From JABDGM01 sp963738665 (GTDB lineage Bacteria; Planctomycetota; Planctomycetia; Pirellulales; Lacipirellulaceae), in the NCBI GenBank assembly GCA_963738665.1, contig CAVTXL010000016.1, positions 544,521-608,520 on the forward strand: a stretch of 64,000 nucleotides of DNA. The letters run 5' to 3'. The stretch's first letter is position 1; each line of letters opens with the position of its first letter. A model generated the notes under the pieces. The model saw only the letters and a program-made list of their open reading frames with translations, was not told the DNA's origin and searched no databases. The position numbers were made by a program, and so were the translations under genes. Shown piece after piece: positions 8,865 to 17,212 of this stretch.

Positions 8865-10107
8865 TCACTCAATCCAGCCGCCGCCAAGCACTCGGGTGTT
8901 CTCCGCCGCGTCGTAGCATACGACGGCCTGCCCCGGCGTGACGGCAAACTGTGGCTCGTCAAACTGAATGTGAAATCGGTCGCCGTCGAGGGTCGTCAGC
9001 GTCGCCGGTTGCGCTTCGGCGTTGTAGCGAATCTGAACCTGGCACGCGCGTTCGCCAACTCCCCCTCCCTTCCAGGGACGGGCCAGGGGAGGAAACAGCG
9101 CCATCTAGGGAGGAACACCCCTCCCCTTCCAGGGGAGCGTCCAGGGGAGGGGAACAAAGCCAATTGGCGCTGCCAGCCGTCAACTCGCGTTGATAGAGCT
9201 CGCCCCGCTCGCCAAGAACGACTCTTCGCACGTCGGGCTCAATCCGCACGACGAACTTGCGGTCGCCCAGCGCCACCCCCAGCCCCCTGCGCTGCCCGAC
9301 CGTGAAGCCTTCGATGCCCTCATGCTGGCCGACGACTTCGCCGCTGGTCGTAACCAGCACCCCGGACGTGTCCACCGCATCGCCGGCCGCTCGCCGCCGG
9401 CGGCGGACGAACTCATCGTACCGGCCGCGCGTTACGAAGCAAATTTCCTGGCTGTCCTTCTTGTCGGCCACGCGCAGGCCAAGCTTTGCCGCGATGCTAC
9501 GAATTGCCGGCTTCTCAAAATCGCCCACCGGCAGCATCATCCGCGATAGGTATTCCGGCCGAATCCCAAACAACACGTACGACTGATCCTTCGCCCCGTC
9601 GACGCCGCGCAATAGCGCAATTCTGCCGTCCGACTCTCGCTTCAGTCGCGCGTAGTGACCCGTGGCGACAAACTCCGCGCCGACGCTATCGGCGTAATCG
9701 AACAGCTTACCGAACTTGATCCAATTGTTGCACTGCACGCACGGATTCGGTGTCCGGCCTGCCGAGTACTCGGCCACGAAGTAGTCCATGATCCGGCCGA
9801 ACTCTTCCTGGAGATTCAGCGCATAGAACGGGATGCCCAGCTTATCGGCAACGCGGCGGGCGTCTTCAGCGTCGCTCGCCGTGCAGCAGCCCTGCTTTGA
9901 GTAGGTCCGGCTGTGCCTGACATTTGCCCCTTCGCGATCGATTTCGTCAGGCAAAGCCTGACCTCCGCCCACGTCACAGCCAGCCGCCGGCGAATTCTCT
10001 CCGTGGCGCATGAAGACCCCGATCACGTCGTGGCCCTCTTCGGTGAGCAAATGGGCCGCGACGCTGGAATCCACTCCCCCACTCATAGCCAGCACGACAC
10101 GCGACAT
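8865..10107 (-). CDS. mnmA: tRNA-specific 2-thiouridylase MnmA (interrupted by a repeat in the C-terminal region)
   Basis: MnmA installs the 2-thio group on U34 of tRNA Lys, Glu and Gln. The ATP-binding SGGVDSSVAA is at residues 9-18. The catalytic cysteine lies in GRTPNPCVQCN, and the second cysteine in SQEICFV. The C-terminal beta-barrel (CQVQIRYNAEAQPATL to LGGGWIE) is in a different frame from the catalytic part. The switch occurs inside a G-rich repeat at 9056-9155 inserted between SANWL and the barrel. The true stop is at 8865, not at the frame-1 stop near 8959. A second repeat-like insertion (around 9906-9966, with GTCAGGC/GCCTGAC arms) lies in frame near residues 50-65. Whether the frameshift is real or a homopolymer error cannot be decided here. 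Confidence 0.88.
9056..9155. repeat. G-rich tandem repeat inside mnmA
   Basis: Two ~38-bp related units each read, on the minus strand, CCTCCCCTGG...CCTGGAAGGG followed by a purine-rich run. Similar CCCTCTCCC/GGGAGAGGG-type elements lie inside hrpB (13026) and in gaps at ~34931 and ~47033. The repeat splits the mnmA reading frame between the catalytic and barrel domains. Confidence 0.7.
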
Positions 10108-10148
10108 ACGTCGAGTCTAAATGGGGTAGATTGCGGCGGCAAGTGATC

Positions 10149-10240
10149 TGTAGCAGGCACGCTCCGCGTGCCGTAGCCGGAGTGCAATAGGACCGTATTT
10201 ATTAGGCACCCCTGCGGCACGCGGAACCTGCCTGCTACAA
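10149..10240. repeat. REP-like inverted repeat between mnmA and prfB
   Basis: A 25-nt left arm (10149-10173, TGTAGCAGGCACGCTCC...) is mirrored by a right arm at 10215-10239 ending GCCTGCTACA, with ~41 nt between them. It belongs to the same family as the copies at 8730 and 53325. It sits between divergent genes, so it is unlikely to be only a terminator. Confidence 0.75.
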
Positions 10241-10317
10241 CAGTGGCCTCGCCGGGGCACTCGCCGCAACGTATAATCTCCCAGATTCACGACCGCACCG
10301 TTGGGAGCATTACCAGC

Positions 10318-11435
10318 ATGGAAAAAGAATTCATCGATCGTGCCAAGGCGATCCGTCAGGGCATCCTCCAACTGCGAGACTCTCTTTGACTGGGACGCCA
10401 AGAAAAAACGCCTGGCCGAAATTGACGAGCAGATGAGCCAGGCCGGCTTCTGGAACAATCAGGAACGCGCCCAAGCGGTTGTCGAAGAACGCAAGTCGCT
10501 CAATGCGCTCATTGCCCCGCTGGCCGACGCGATGAAAAGTAGCGACGACCTCGCTGCCATGATCGAAATGGCCGACGAGGACGAATCGTTCGCGGCCGAA
10601 GTGCCGGGCGAAATCACCCGGCTCGAAGCCGCTCCTGGAAAAGCTCAAGCTCAAGGCGCTCTTGAACGGCCCGCACGACGCGACCGGGGCGATCGTGTCG
10701 ATCAACGCCCGCGACGGCGGCACCGACGCCAACGACTGGGCCGAAATGCTGCTGCGGATGTATCAGCAGTGGGCCGCGAAAAGCGGCTATTCGGTCGAGC
10801 TCCTGGAACGGCAAGACAGCGAGCAGGCCGGCATCAGCCACGCCGCGGTCGCCATCCGTGGCCCGATGGCCTACGGTTACCTCCGGGGCGAAACCGGTAT
10901 GCACCGGCTGGTGCGAATCAGCCCATTCAACGCCGAAGGCAAGCGGCAAACCAGCTTCGCGGCCGTCGACGTCTCGCCCGAAGTTTCTGATGAAGCCGAA
11001 ATCGAAATCAATCCCGAGGACGTCCGCGAAGACACATTCCGCGCCAGCGGCGCCGGTGGCCAGCACGTCAACAAAACGTCCAGCGCGATTCGCCTCACGC
11101 ATTTGCCGACCAACACGGTCGTGCAGTGCCAGAGCGAACGCTCGCAGCACAAGAACCGGGCCACCGCCTGGAAAATGCTCCGCGCCCGCATGGCCCGGGC
11201 CGAGGAAGAAAAACGCGAGGCGGCCGAGGCGGCCAAGTACCAGCAGCAGGCCAAAGTCGGCTTCGGCTCGCAAATCCGTAACTATTTCCTGCACCCCGAC
11301 CAGCGCGTGAAAGACGCCCGCACAAAATTCCAGATGGGCAACTTCCACGCAGTCATGGACGGCGACATCCAAGGCTTCTTGGATTCCACCCTCCGCTGGC
11401 GGGCCGGCCAGCCGGTGGCGGAGGATGATGAGTAG
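10318..11435 (+). CDS. prfB: Peptide chain release factor 2 (programmed +1 frameshift, plus one extra frame break)
   Basis: RF2 recognises UAA and UGA stop codons. The first 23 codons from ATG at 10318 end at an in-frame TGA (10387-10389) within CTTTGAC. A +1 shift gives LDWDAKKKRL, the classical autoregulatory site of prfB. The GGQ peptidyl-hydrolase motif is in SGAGGQHVNKTSS, and the stop-codon-reading SPF is in VRISPFNAEG. A second, non-programmed break near 10628-10631 separates EITRLEA from the next frame (LLEKLKLKALLNG), probably an indel error. The product is about 372 residues, normal for RF2. It is divergent from mnmA. Confidence 0.95.
10381..10390 (+). promoter_or_regulatory. Programmed +1 ribosomal frameshift site of prfB
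   Basis: The slippery sequence CTT TGA C places a UGA after codon 23. Low RF2 favours slipping from CUU to UUU and reading GAC. The upstream stretch (CTGCGAGACTCT) has only a weak Shine-Dalgarno-like element compared with the AGGGGG of E. coli. Confidence 0.92.
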
Positions 11436-11441
11436 CAATCC

Positions 11442-11547
11442 GGGAGGGCGAGGCCTGCCGAGCCGCAAACAAACTGAGAGGCCGAGGCTCCTGCCGAGCC
11501 ACCTGCCGTCAAAAGGCGTTTCCGTTCGGCAGGAGCCTCGCCCTCCC
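11442..11547. repeat. Inverted repeat between prfB and hrpB
   Basis: GGGAGGGCGAGGCCTGCCGA at 11442-11461 is mirrored by TCGGCAGGAGCCTCGCCC at 11526-11543. The centre holds a second internal GGCTCCTGCCGAGCC copy. It fills the space between the two genes and could form a long hairpin in the transcript. It resembles the dispersed repeats common in this window. Confidence 0.65.
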
Positions 11548-11558
11548 CATCACTGTCA

Positions 11559-14138
11559 ATGGCAAACGAGCAATTGCCCTCTGATCTACCCGTCGCCGCC
11601 GTGCGCGAGCAGATCGTAGCCGCCTCGCAAGCCGGTGCCGTCGTCGTCACTGCCCCGCCCGGCTCGGGCAAGACGACGCTCATCCCGGCCGCCGTACTTG
11701 ATGACCTTGTGCCTGGCCAGCAGGTTCTGCTCATTCAGCCGCGCCGTCTCGCCGCCCGCGCCGTCGCGCGGCGAATCGCTCAACTGCGGCATTGCAACGT
11801 GGGCGAAGAGGTCGGCTACCAGGTTCGCTTCGATTCCCGCGTCGGCCGCGACACGCGCCTCATTGTAATGACTACCGGCATCCTGCTGCGTCGCCTCTTG
11901 GACGACATCACGCTGGAACACGTCGGCGCGGTCGTCCTCGACGAGTTCCACGAGCGGACAATCGAAATGGACCTGGCCCTGGGCCTGGTCGTTCGCATCC
12001 AGCAAACGCTGCGGCCCGATCTGCGGATCATCGTCATGAGCGCGACACTCGCAGCCGAGCCCGTCGCTCGGCTGCTGGGCGGCTGTCTGATCCTCCACGC
12101 CGAGGGCCGACCGTTTCCGGTCGAGTTTCGCTATCTGCGGCGGTTCGAGAAGCGGCCTGTGCAAGAGCTAGTGGCCGCTGTGCTGCCGGATGCACTGCAC
12201 CAGACCACGGGCCATGTCCTCGTGTTTCTGCCCGGCGCCGGCGAAATCATTCGCACCCGAGAGGTACTCGCATCGCTGGCCCTGCGCGGCGGCCACGCGC
12301 TTTTGCCCCTCTTCGGCGACCTGCCGCCCGAGCAACAAGACCGCGCGCTCGCCGATCTCGGCTGCCGCAAAATTATTCTGGCCACGAACGTGGCCGAAAC
12401 CTCACTGACAATCGACGGCGTGACGGCCGTGATCGATTCGGGCCAAGCCCGGCAGCTCCAAGTGTCGCCGGCGACCGGTTTGCCGAGGCTGGAACTCGTC
12501 CCAATCTCGCAGGCCTCCGCCGACCAGCGTGCCGGCCGCGCCGGCCGCACGGCCCCCGGCATCTGCTGGCGGCTGTGGGATGAATCGTCGCAGCGTGGCC
12601 GGCCGGTGGCCGAAACGCCCGAAGTGCTGCGCAGCGATTTGGCCGAACCGCTGTTGCAATTGTTAGCCCTGGGCGAGGCCGACGATTTTCGCTGGCTCGA
12701 CCCACCGCCGCCCGACGCCCTTGCCAACGCGCGCCGCCTGCTGCAACTACTGGGGGCAACCGATGGCGATGACCAAATCACCCCCCTCGGCCGCGAGCTG
12801 GCCCGCTTGCCCGCCCACCCCCGCTTGGGCCGCCTGCTCCTCGCCGGCGCCCAGCGCGGCGTCCTCCGCGAAACGGCCGTCGCCGCGGCACTGCTCTCCG
12901 ATCGCGACCCATTTCGCGCGGCCGACTTCGCCCACCGCGGCCCCCGCGACTTTGGCCGCGTCCGCAGCCGCAGCGACATCGTCGACCGCGTCCTCGCCCT
13001 GCAAGCCTTCCACGCCGGCCGAAAAGAACCCTCTCCCTCCGGGAAAGGGCAGGGCGAGGGGTTTCAAGGGCTCAACCTGGAACTGCATCCCGCCGGAGCC
13101 CACAACGTCCTCCGCGCCGCCGACCAACTCTACCACGTGGCCGAATTCGTCCGCGCCCCGCGGGCGGACGATCCGCCCACCGCCCTGATGCACGCGCTTC
13201 TCGAAGCGTTTCCCGATCGGCTTGCCAAGCTCCGCCCCGGCGCCCAAGATCGCGCGCTCATGGTCAGCGGCCGCGGCGTGCGCATCGGCGCCGGCTCGCG
13301 CGTCCGCGGCGAGACCCTCTTTCTGGCGATCGATCTTTCTGATGCCGGCGGCGAAGCCCGCGCCCGACTTGTGTCGGCCGTCGAGCGGGCGTGGCTGCCG
13401 GCCGATCGGCTCCAAACCCGCGAGGAGCTCTTCTTCAACCCGACCAAGGGACAAGTCGAAGCCCGCCTGCGGACCTATTGGGCCGATCTCATGCTCGAAG
13501 AGACGCCTATCGCGATCAGCGACTGGCCAGCCGCGGCCGCGCTATTGGCAGCCGAAGCGCGGCGCCAGCTCGATCGCTTGCTGCCCTTGGCCGATTCGGC
13601 GGCCGGCAAGTTCCTGGCCCGCGTGCGCTGGCTCGCCGTGGCACAGCCAGAGCTGAACTTGCCGACGCTCGCCGACGATGAACTCGCCAAGCTACTGCCC
13701 GAGTTCTGCCACGGCCTCCGCTCGCTCGATGACCTGCGCGCCGCCGACTGGCTCGCCCTGCTTCAAAACCATGTCGGCCGCCAGCGGCTCCGCGAGATCG
13801 ACTGCCTCGCCCCGCCGGAGCTCGAATTGCCCAACGGCAATCGCCACCCGCTCGTCTATGAAGCTGGCAAGCCGCCGGTCCTGGCCGTGCGAATTCAAGA
13901 AATGTTCGGACTCGCCGAAACACCCCGCATCGCGGCCGGCCGCGTGCCGGTGCTGCTCCACCTCTTGGGCCCGAACTACCGCCCGCAGCAGGTGACGGCC
14001 GACCTGGCCAGCTTCTGGCAAAACGGCTACCCCGAGCTAAAAAAAGAACTCCGCCGCCGCTACCCCAAACACGCCTGGCCCGACGACCCGCTCACAACGC
14101 AGGCCACCCGCTCGGGCTTGAAGCGGGACATGAAGTGA
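11559..14138 (+). CDS. hrpB: ATP-dependent helicase HrpB
   Basis: An 859-residue DEAH-box helicase of the HrpB type. Motifs seen in order: Walker A PPGSGKTT (~residue 33), QPRRLAARAVA, TTGILLRRL, DEFHER (~127), SATL, ATNVAETSLTIDGV and QRAGRAGRTAPG. These are followed by the HA2-like and HrpB-specific C-terminal region ending in YPKHAWPDDP. HrpB proteins are assumed to remodel RNA; their cellular role is poorly defined. An in-frame, low-complexity insertion (EPSPSGKGQGEG, about residue 490) is encoded by a repeat. The reading frame is intact and the length is typical. Confidence 0.94.
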   Translation: MANEQLPSDLPVAAVREQIVAASQAGAVVVTAPPGSGKTTLIPAAVLDDLVPGQQVLLIQPRRLAARAVARRIAQLRHCNVGEEVGYQVRFDSRVGRDTRLIVMTTGILLRRLLDDITLEHVGAVVLDEFHERTIEMDLALGLVVRIQQTLRPDLRIIVMSATLAAEPVARLLGGCLILHAEGRPFPVEFRYLRRFEKRPVQELVAAVLPDALHQTTGHVLVFLPGAGEIIRTREVLASLALRGGHALLPLFGDLPPEQQDRALADLGCRKIILATNVAETSLTIDGVTAVIDSGQARQLQVSPATGLPRLELVPISQASADQRAGRAGRTAPGICWRLWDESSQRGRPVAETPEVLRSDLAEPLLQLLALGEADDFRWLDPPPPDALANARRLLQLLGATDGDDQITPLGRELARLPAHPRLGRLLLAGAQRGVLRETAVAAALLSDRDPFRAADFAHRGPRDFGRVRSRSDIVDRVLALQAFHAGRKEPSPSGKGQGEGFQGLNLELHPAGAHNVLRAADQLYHVAEFVRAPRADDPPTALMHALLEAFPDRLAKLRPGAQDRALMVSGRGVRIGAGSRVRGETLFLAIDLSDAGGEARARLVSAVERAWLPADRLQTREELFFNPTKGQVEARLRTYWADLMLEETPIAISDWPAAAALLAAEARRQLDRLLPLADSAAGKFLARVRWLAVAQPELNLPTLADDELAKLLPEFCHGLRSLDDLRAADWLALLQNHVGRQRLREIDCLAPPELELPNGNRHPLVYEAGKPPVLAVRIQEMFGLAETPRIAAGRVPVLLHLLGPNYRPQQVTADLASFWQNGYPELKKELRRRYPKHAWPDDPLTTQATRSGLKRDMK
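13026..13065. repeat. In-frame CCCTCTCCC-type repeat inside hrpB
   Basis: ACCCTCTCCCTCCGGGAAAG followed by GGCAGGGCGAGGGG forms an imperfect hairpin and encodes a Pro/Gly/Ser-rich loop. The same type of sequence is intergenic at 47033-47066, which suggests that the repeat invaded the gene without breaking it. Confidence 0.6.
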
Positions 14139-14659
14139 ATCCCGCAAGATCCTCAGGCAGAGCGAAGATCAAACGGACGAATGGAGGTGTGAAAACTAAG
14201 TGGACCCGCGGAATGATTTCGGTTGTAGTACGGACAATCCTGTCCGTCGTATAGCTTGTCCACGGACACGATTCTCCATCCTACCGCATGTTGCATTCGG
14301 CAGTTCTACTTAGCCCAAGCCCAAAAATAATCGGCCACGTTCGCCACCGTAATCTGCGATTGCTCGGACTGCTCGCCAAAGAAATTGTCGGCCATAGGCA
14401 CGCCCCCCATTCCACGACACCCCGCTCGACACAATCCAATGATTGAATGTTCAGTGTTACAGCTCAAGTGGCCCCGATGAGTCAATCCAGCGCCGTCAAC
14501 CCGTCTTTCGGCCAGCCGCGCCAGCTCCCACCAAGAGTCCTCACTGGCCGCGTCTCGCTTATTTTTCGGCTATCCAATCCTTCCGGCCCCGCGTTGGGGG
14601 CACGGTCAGGAGACCGGCCCAAACAATGTTGTCCGCCGATCTCCCAACGCTGTCCGCGG
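14139..14659. other. Gap between hrpB and the DUF1080 gene
   Basis: No convincing gene. It holds the ~90-bp repeat at 14201-14290 and, near 14605, a CACGGTCAGGAGACCGGCC sequence that recurs near 21862. Short frames here have no recognisable product. Confidence 0.6.
14201..14290. repeat. ~90-bp imperfect palindromic repeat, copy 1
   Basis: It begins TGGACCCGCGGAATGATTTC and ends in ATCCTACCGCATG, with internal inverted ACGGACAAT/TGTCCGT arms. The reverse complement of the segment at 43667-43755 matches it along almost its full length. It looks like a MITE- or REP-type element. Confidence 0.8.
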
Positions 14660-15523
14660 CTATTTGCTGTTCGCCGGCAGTCGCGGCACCGGTTCGACCG
14701 GTGTTTCGCGGTTGCCGTTCTTGATGTAAGGCGCCCGAACGCGTTTGCCTTCGATCGGTTTGATCTCGCGGACCCAGATGTTGCGAAACTTAACCGGGTT
14801 GCCGTGAAACTGAATCTTGATCGGCCGCTCGGTCGGCGGTTCGTAGCTGGGCGGCGTATTGAATTCGGTCGTGCCCAACAGCGCGAAATGGTTGACGACG
14901 AGCACGCCGTTGTGCACGGCCGTCATGTAGGCCGGCGATTTCAGGCCGCCGTCGTCGTTGAACCGCGGGGCCGTCCAGAAGATCTCGTAAGTGTTCCATT
15001 CGCCTGGCTTGCGCATGGCGTTGACCATCGGCGGCGTCTGCTTGTAGATCGCGCCGGCCTCGCCGTCAAAATAGGTCTCGTTCTCGTACGAATCGAGCAC
15101 TTGCAGCTCGTAACCGTCGTTGGGAAAGATGCCGCTGTTGCCGCGGCCCTGGCTGGTGCCGCGGATCACCGTCGGCGCCGACCACTCGACGTGCATCTGG
15201 ATGTCGCCGAACTTCTGCTTCGACGTGATGTCGCCCCCGGCAGCCGTGACCACACCGTCGGCCACCCGCCACCGCTCGCCGCCGTTCCAGGCGGACATAT
15301 CTTTGCCATCAAACAAAACAATCGCGTCCGACGGCGGATCGGCATCGGTCTTGCCGGGCGTGATCACGGGCGGCTTCGGCCACTCGATGCCGGTGAGGTA
15401 CTCCTGGGCGTGGGCAGAAAGACACATGATTGCGGTAAAGCACACGAACCCGCTGAAACCCGCGATAACTGAAATCGAGAAACTCCTTCGTATTGATTGC
15501 AACTTAGTCGCCATAAGGAACAC
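14660..15523 (-). CDS. Secreted DUF1080 protein (3-keto-disaccharide hydrolase-like)
   Basis: A 287-residue protein with an N-terminal signal peptide (hydrophobic helix ending LSAHA) followed by a DUF1080 concanavalin-like jelly-roll domain. Typical motifs are IVLFDGKDMSAW, NSGIFPNDGYELQVLDS, KPGEWNTYEI and IKIQFHGNPVKFRNIWVREI. DUF1080 proteins are very abundant in planctomycetes and include 3-keto-glycoside hydrolases, so a role in extracytoplasmic carbohydrate turnover is likely. The substrate is unknown. It is a single gene. Confidence 0.9.
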   Translation of the reverse strand: MFLMATKLQSIRRSFSISVIAGFSGFVCFTAIMCLSAHAQEYLTGIEWPKPPVITPGKTDADPPSDAIVLFDGKDMSAWNGGERWRVADGVVTAAGGDITSKQKFGDIQMHVEWSAPTVIRGTSQGRGNSGIFPNDGYELQVLDSYENETYFDGEAGAIYKQTPPMVNAMRKPGEWNTYEIFWTAPRFNDDGGLKSPAYMTAVHNGVLVVNHFALLGTTEFNTPPSYEPPTERPIKIQFHGNPVKFRNIWVREIKPIEGKRVRAPYIKNGNRETPVEPVPRLPANSK

Positions 15524-15556
15524 TCCAAATACATCGATTTTCGGTCAGTCAAATGA

Positions 15557-15844
15557 TCAACAACATGCGGACATGCCAATAAATAGCAAATAGAGACTGG
15601 CGCAAACAATGGTCGGTGGCAATAGGGCGATTGTCACGAGCAGCCAAATTCTCCCAAACAGAACCGCTATGCCCGCGCCGACCGCTAACAGGACGAGCGG
15701 CGGGAGAAACAGAAAAAACAAATCCCCGCCGGGCGAATGGGCGTTGATCTTTACACCGGTGCCCAGCAGTCTGGCAGCCACGGCGAAAAACGCCATCGCC
15801 AGAAACATCTGTCGCGAACTAACTTGCACATATGCCGCCTTCAT
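15557..15844 (-). CDS. Small membrane protein of unknown function
   Basis: A 95-residue protein with three hydrophobic segments: MFLAMAFFAVAARLLG, FFLFLPPLVLLAVGAGIAVL, and a last one ending LYLLFIG. The N-terminal pattern SRQMFLAMAFFAVA resembles other small planctomycete inner-membrane proteins. No catalytic motif is visible. It lies just upstream of the DUF1080 gene in the same direction, 33 nt away, so the two may be co-transcribed. Confidence 0.6.
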   Translation of the reverse strand: MKAAYVQVSSRQMFLAMAFFAVAARLLGTGVKINAHSPGGDLFFLFLPPLVLLAVGAGIAVLFGRIWLLVTIALLPPTIVCASLYLLFIGMSACC

Positions 15845-16000
15845 CCCGGCTATTCTAACACCGGACCCGACAAAAATCCTCTCCTTGCCCGGCCGGGCGT
15901 TTCAAGACAAAATGGCATTTCAACCGGCCAATGAAAAACGCCGCGCAAAGTAACTGGCGGCCCCGGTCGATTACGATTTCGAATTGGAGTAAGCGCCCCG

Positions 16001-16927
16001 ATGGTTGCCCAGTCAATCGATCAACTGAAGCTGGATTGGACCGACAAGTACGTCGTCGTCGATGGCCAGCGGCCCGAGTTGGCCCGGTTTCGCGATACGG
16101 TCGGCCTGGTAAAGACGGTCAATATGAGCGGCCGGGCGCTGGTGGAGTTCTTAGATTATCACGTGAATATCGGCTGGTACGACATCGACCTCAGCTTCTT
16201 GAAGGTCGTCGATAAGCCGGCCCCAAAGGCGGAGAAGGCCGAGGGTAAGAAGAAGCCGGCCGCGAAAGCCTCCGCTGCCGCCGCGGCCACCCCGGCCGCG
16301 AAGGCGAAGCCGGCCACAAGACCCGTGATGGGGGGCAAGCCCTCAGTCGCAGATATCCTGGCTGCCGCCCGTGCCGGCAAGGCGCCTGCAAAACCCGCCG
16401 CAGCCGGCGAGCCCATATCGGCGGCCGGCGAAGCAGCGGCGCCGGCACGGCCGGCAGCGAAATCAGCCGGGGCGCCTGCCAATATCGATCGCTCCCAGAT
16501 GAGCGTCGCCGACATGATCGCCATGGCGAAAGCCGGCGGCACGGCCGGTACCGCCAAGGCGGCGCCGGAAGCGAAGACGCAGGCCAAAGTCGCGCCGGCA
16601 AAAGCAGGCCTCTCGACCGCGAAAGCGCCCGCTGCCGCGCAGCCCGCCACGGCCCCGGCCAAGATCGATCGCTCGAAAATGAGCGTCACGGACGTGATCG
16701 CGATGGCCCGCGCCGGCGGCGCAGTGGGGGCGACCGCCGCCGCGCCCAGCGCGACAATGCAAGCCCAAGCCGCGCCGACTCGAGAGGAACAGGCGGAAGG
16801 GGAGAAGGAGGCGCCGACAGCAGCGCCGCCGAAATCGACGCCGGGAAGAACGGGCGGAAAGGTCGACAAATCATCCATGTCGATCGACGACATGCTCGCT
16901 TGGTGCCGGGCCCACGATACGAAATAG
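16001..16927 (+). CDS. Ala/Lys-rich protein with four copies of an MSVxD-type motif
   Basis: A 308-residue protein of unknown function. The first ~65 residues form a compact domain (DKYVVVDGQRPELARFRD to VNIGWYDIDLSFLKVV). The rest is an Ala/Pro/Lys linker carrying a recurring motif: KPSVADILAAARAG (~112), RSQMSVADMIAMAKAGG (~164), RSKMSVTDVIAMARAGG (~224) and KSSMSIDDMLAWCRAHD at the C-terminus. The regular spacing suggests short linear helices that bind a partner, perhaps several copies of it. No membrane segment or signal peptide is seen, so it is probably cytoplasmic. I do not recognise the family. Confidence 0.72.
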   Translation: MVAQSIDQLKLDWTDKYVVVDGQRPELARFRDTVGLVKTVNMSGRALVEFLDYHVNIGWYDIDLSFLKVVDKPAPKAEKAEGKKKPAAKASAAAAATPAAKAKPATRPVMGGKPSVADILAAARAGKAPAKPAAAGEPISAAGEAAAPARPAAKSAGAPANIDRSQMSVADMIAMAKAGGTAGTAKAAPEAKTQAKVAPAKAGLSTAKAPAAAQPATAPAKIDRSKMSVTDVIAMARAGGAVGATAAAPSATMQAQAAPTREEQAEGEKEAPTAAPPKSTPGRTGGKVDKSSMSIDDMLAWCRAHDTK

Positions 16928-17114
16928 GGGGCTCGCCTGGTCGCCGAGACGGCTGTTCGTCGACTGGCTCCCGCGCGACGGGCGGACCGAAGCCGCTTTT
17001 GCGAAGATTCGTGAGCGCTCCATCAATTCGCCGGAAGCGCATAAGCGAGAATTGTCTGTTGCCGATTGGTCCAGAAAGGCCTTGGCCGAAGGACGCACGA
17101 CCGTAAACGGAAAC

Positions 17115-17142
17115 GCCCCGCCGGTCAGTTGACCGGAGGGGC
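17115..17142 (-). terminator. Probable intrinsic terminator of glnA
   Basis: GCCCCGCCGGTCA and TGACCGGAGGGGC pair into a 13-bp stem with one mismatch and a 2-nt loop. It lies ~70 nt after the glnA stop. On the minus strand it is followed by GTTTCCGTTT, a moderately T-rich tail. Confidence 0.6.
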
Positions 17143-17212
17143 GATGCTCACGCTTGAAATGCCGAGCTGGGCACATGCAAACTCGGCCCAGAGGCGGGCT
17201 AAGCAAAGCACA

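Noticed and set aside
10614..11468. 284-codon leftward frame opposite prfB
   Set aside because: Opposite strand of the GGQ domain; no recognisable protein.
14447..15472. 341-codon plus-strand frame opposite the DUF1080 gene
   Set aside because: Covers a gene with clear signal peptide and family motifs; this frame has none.
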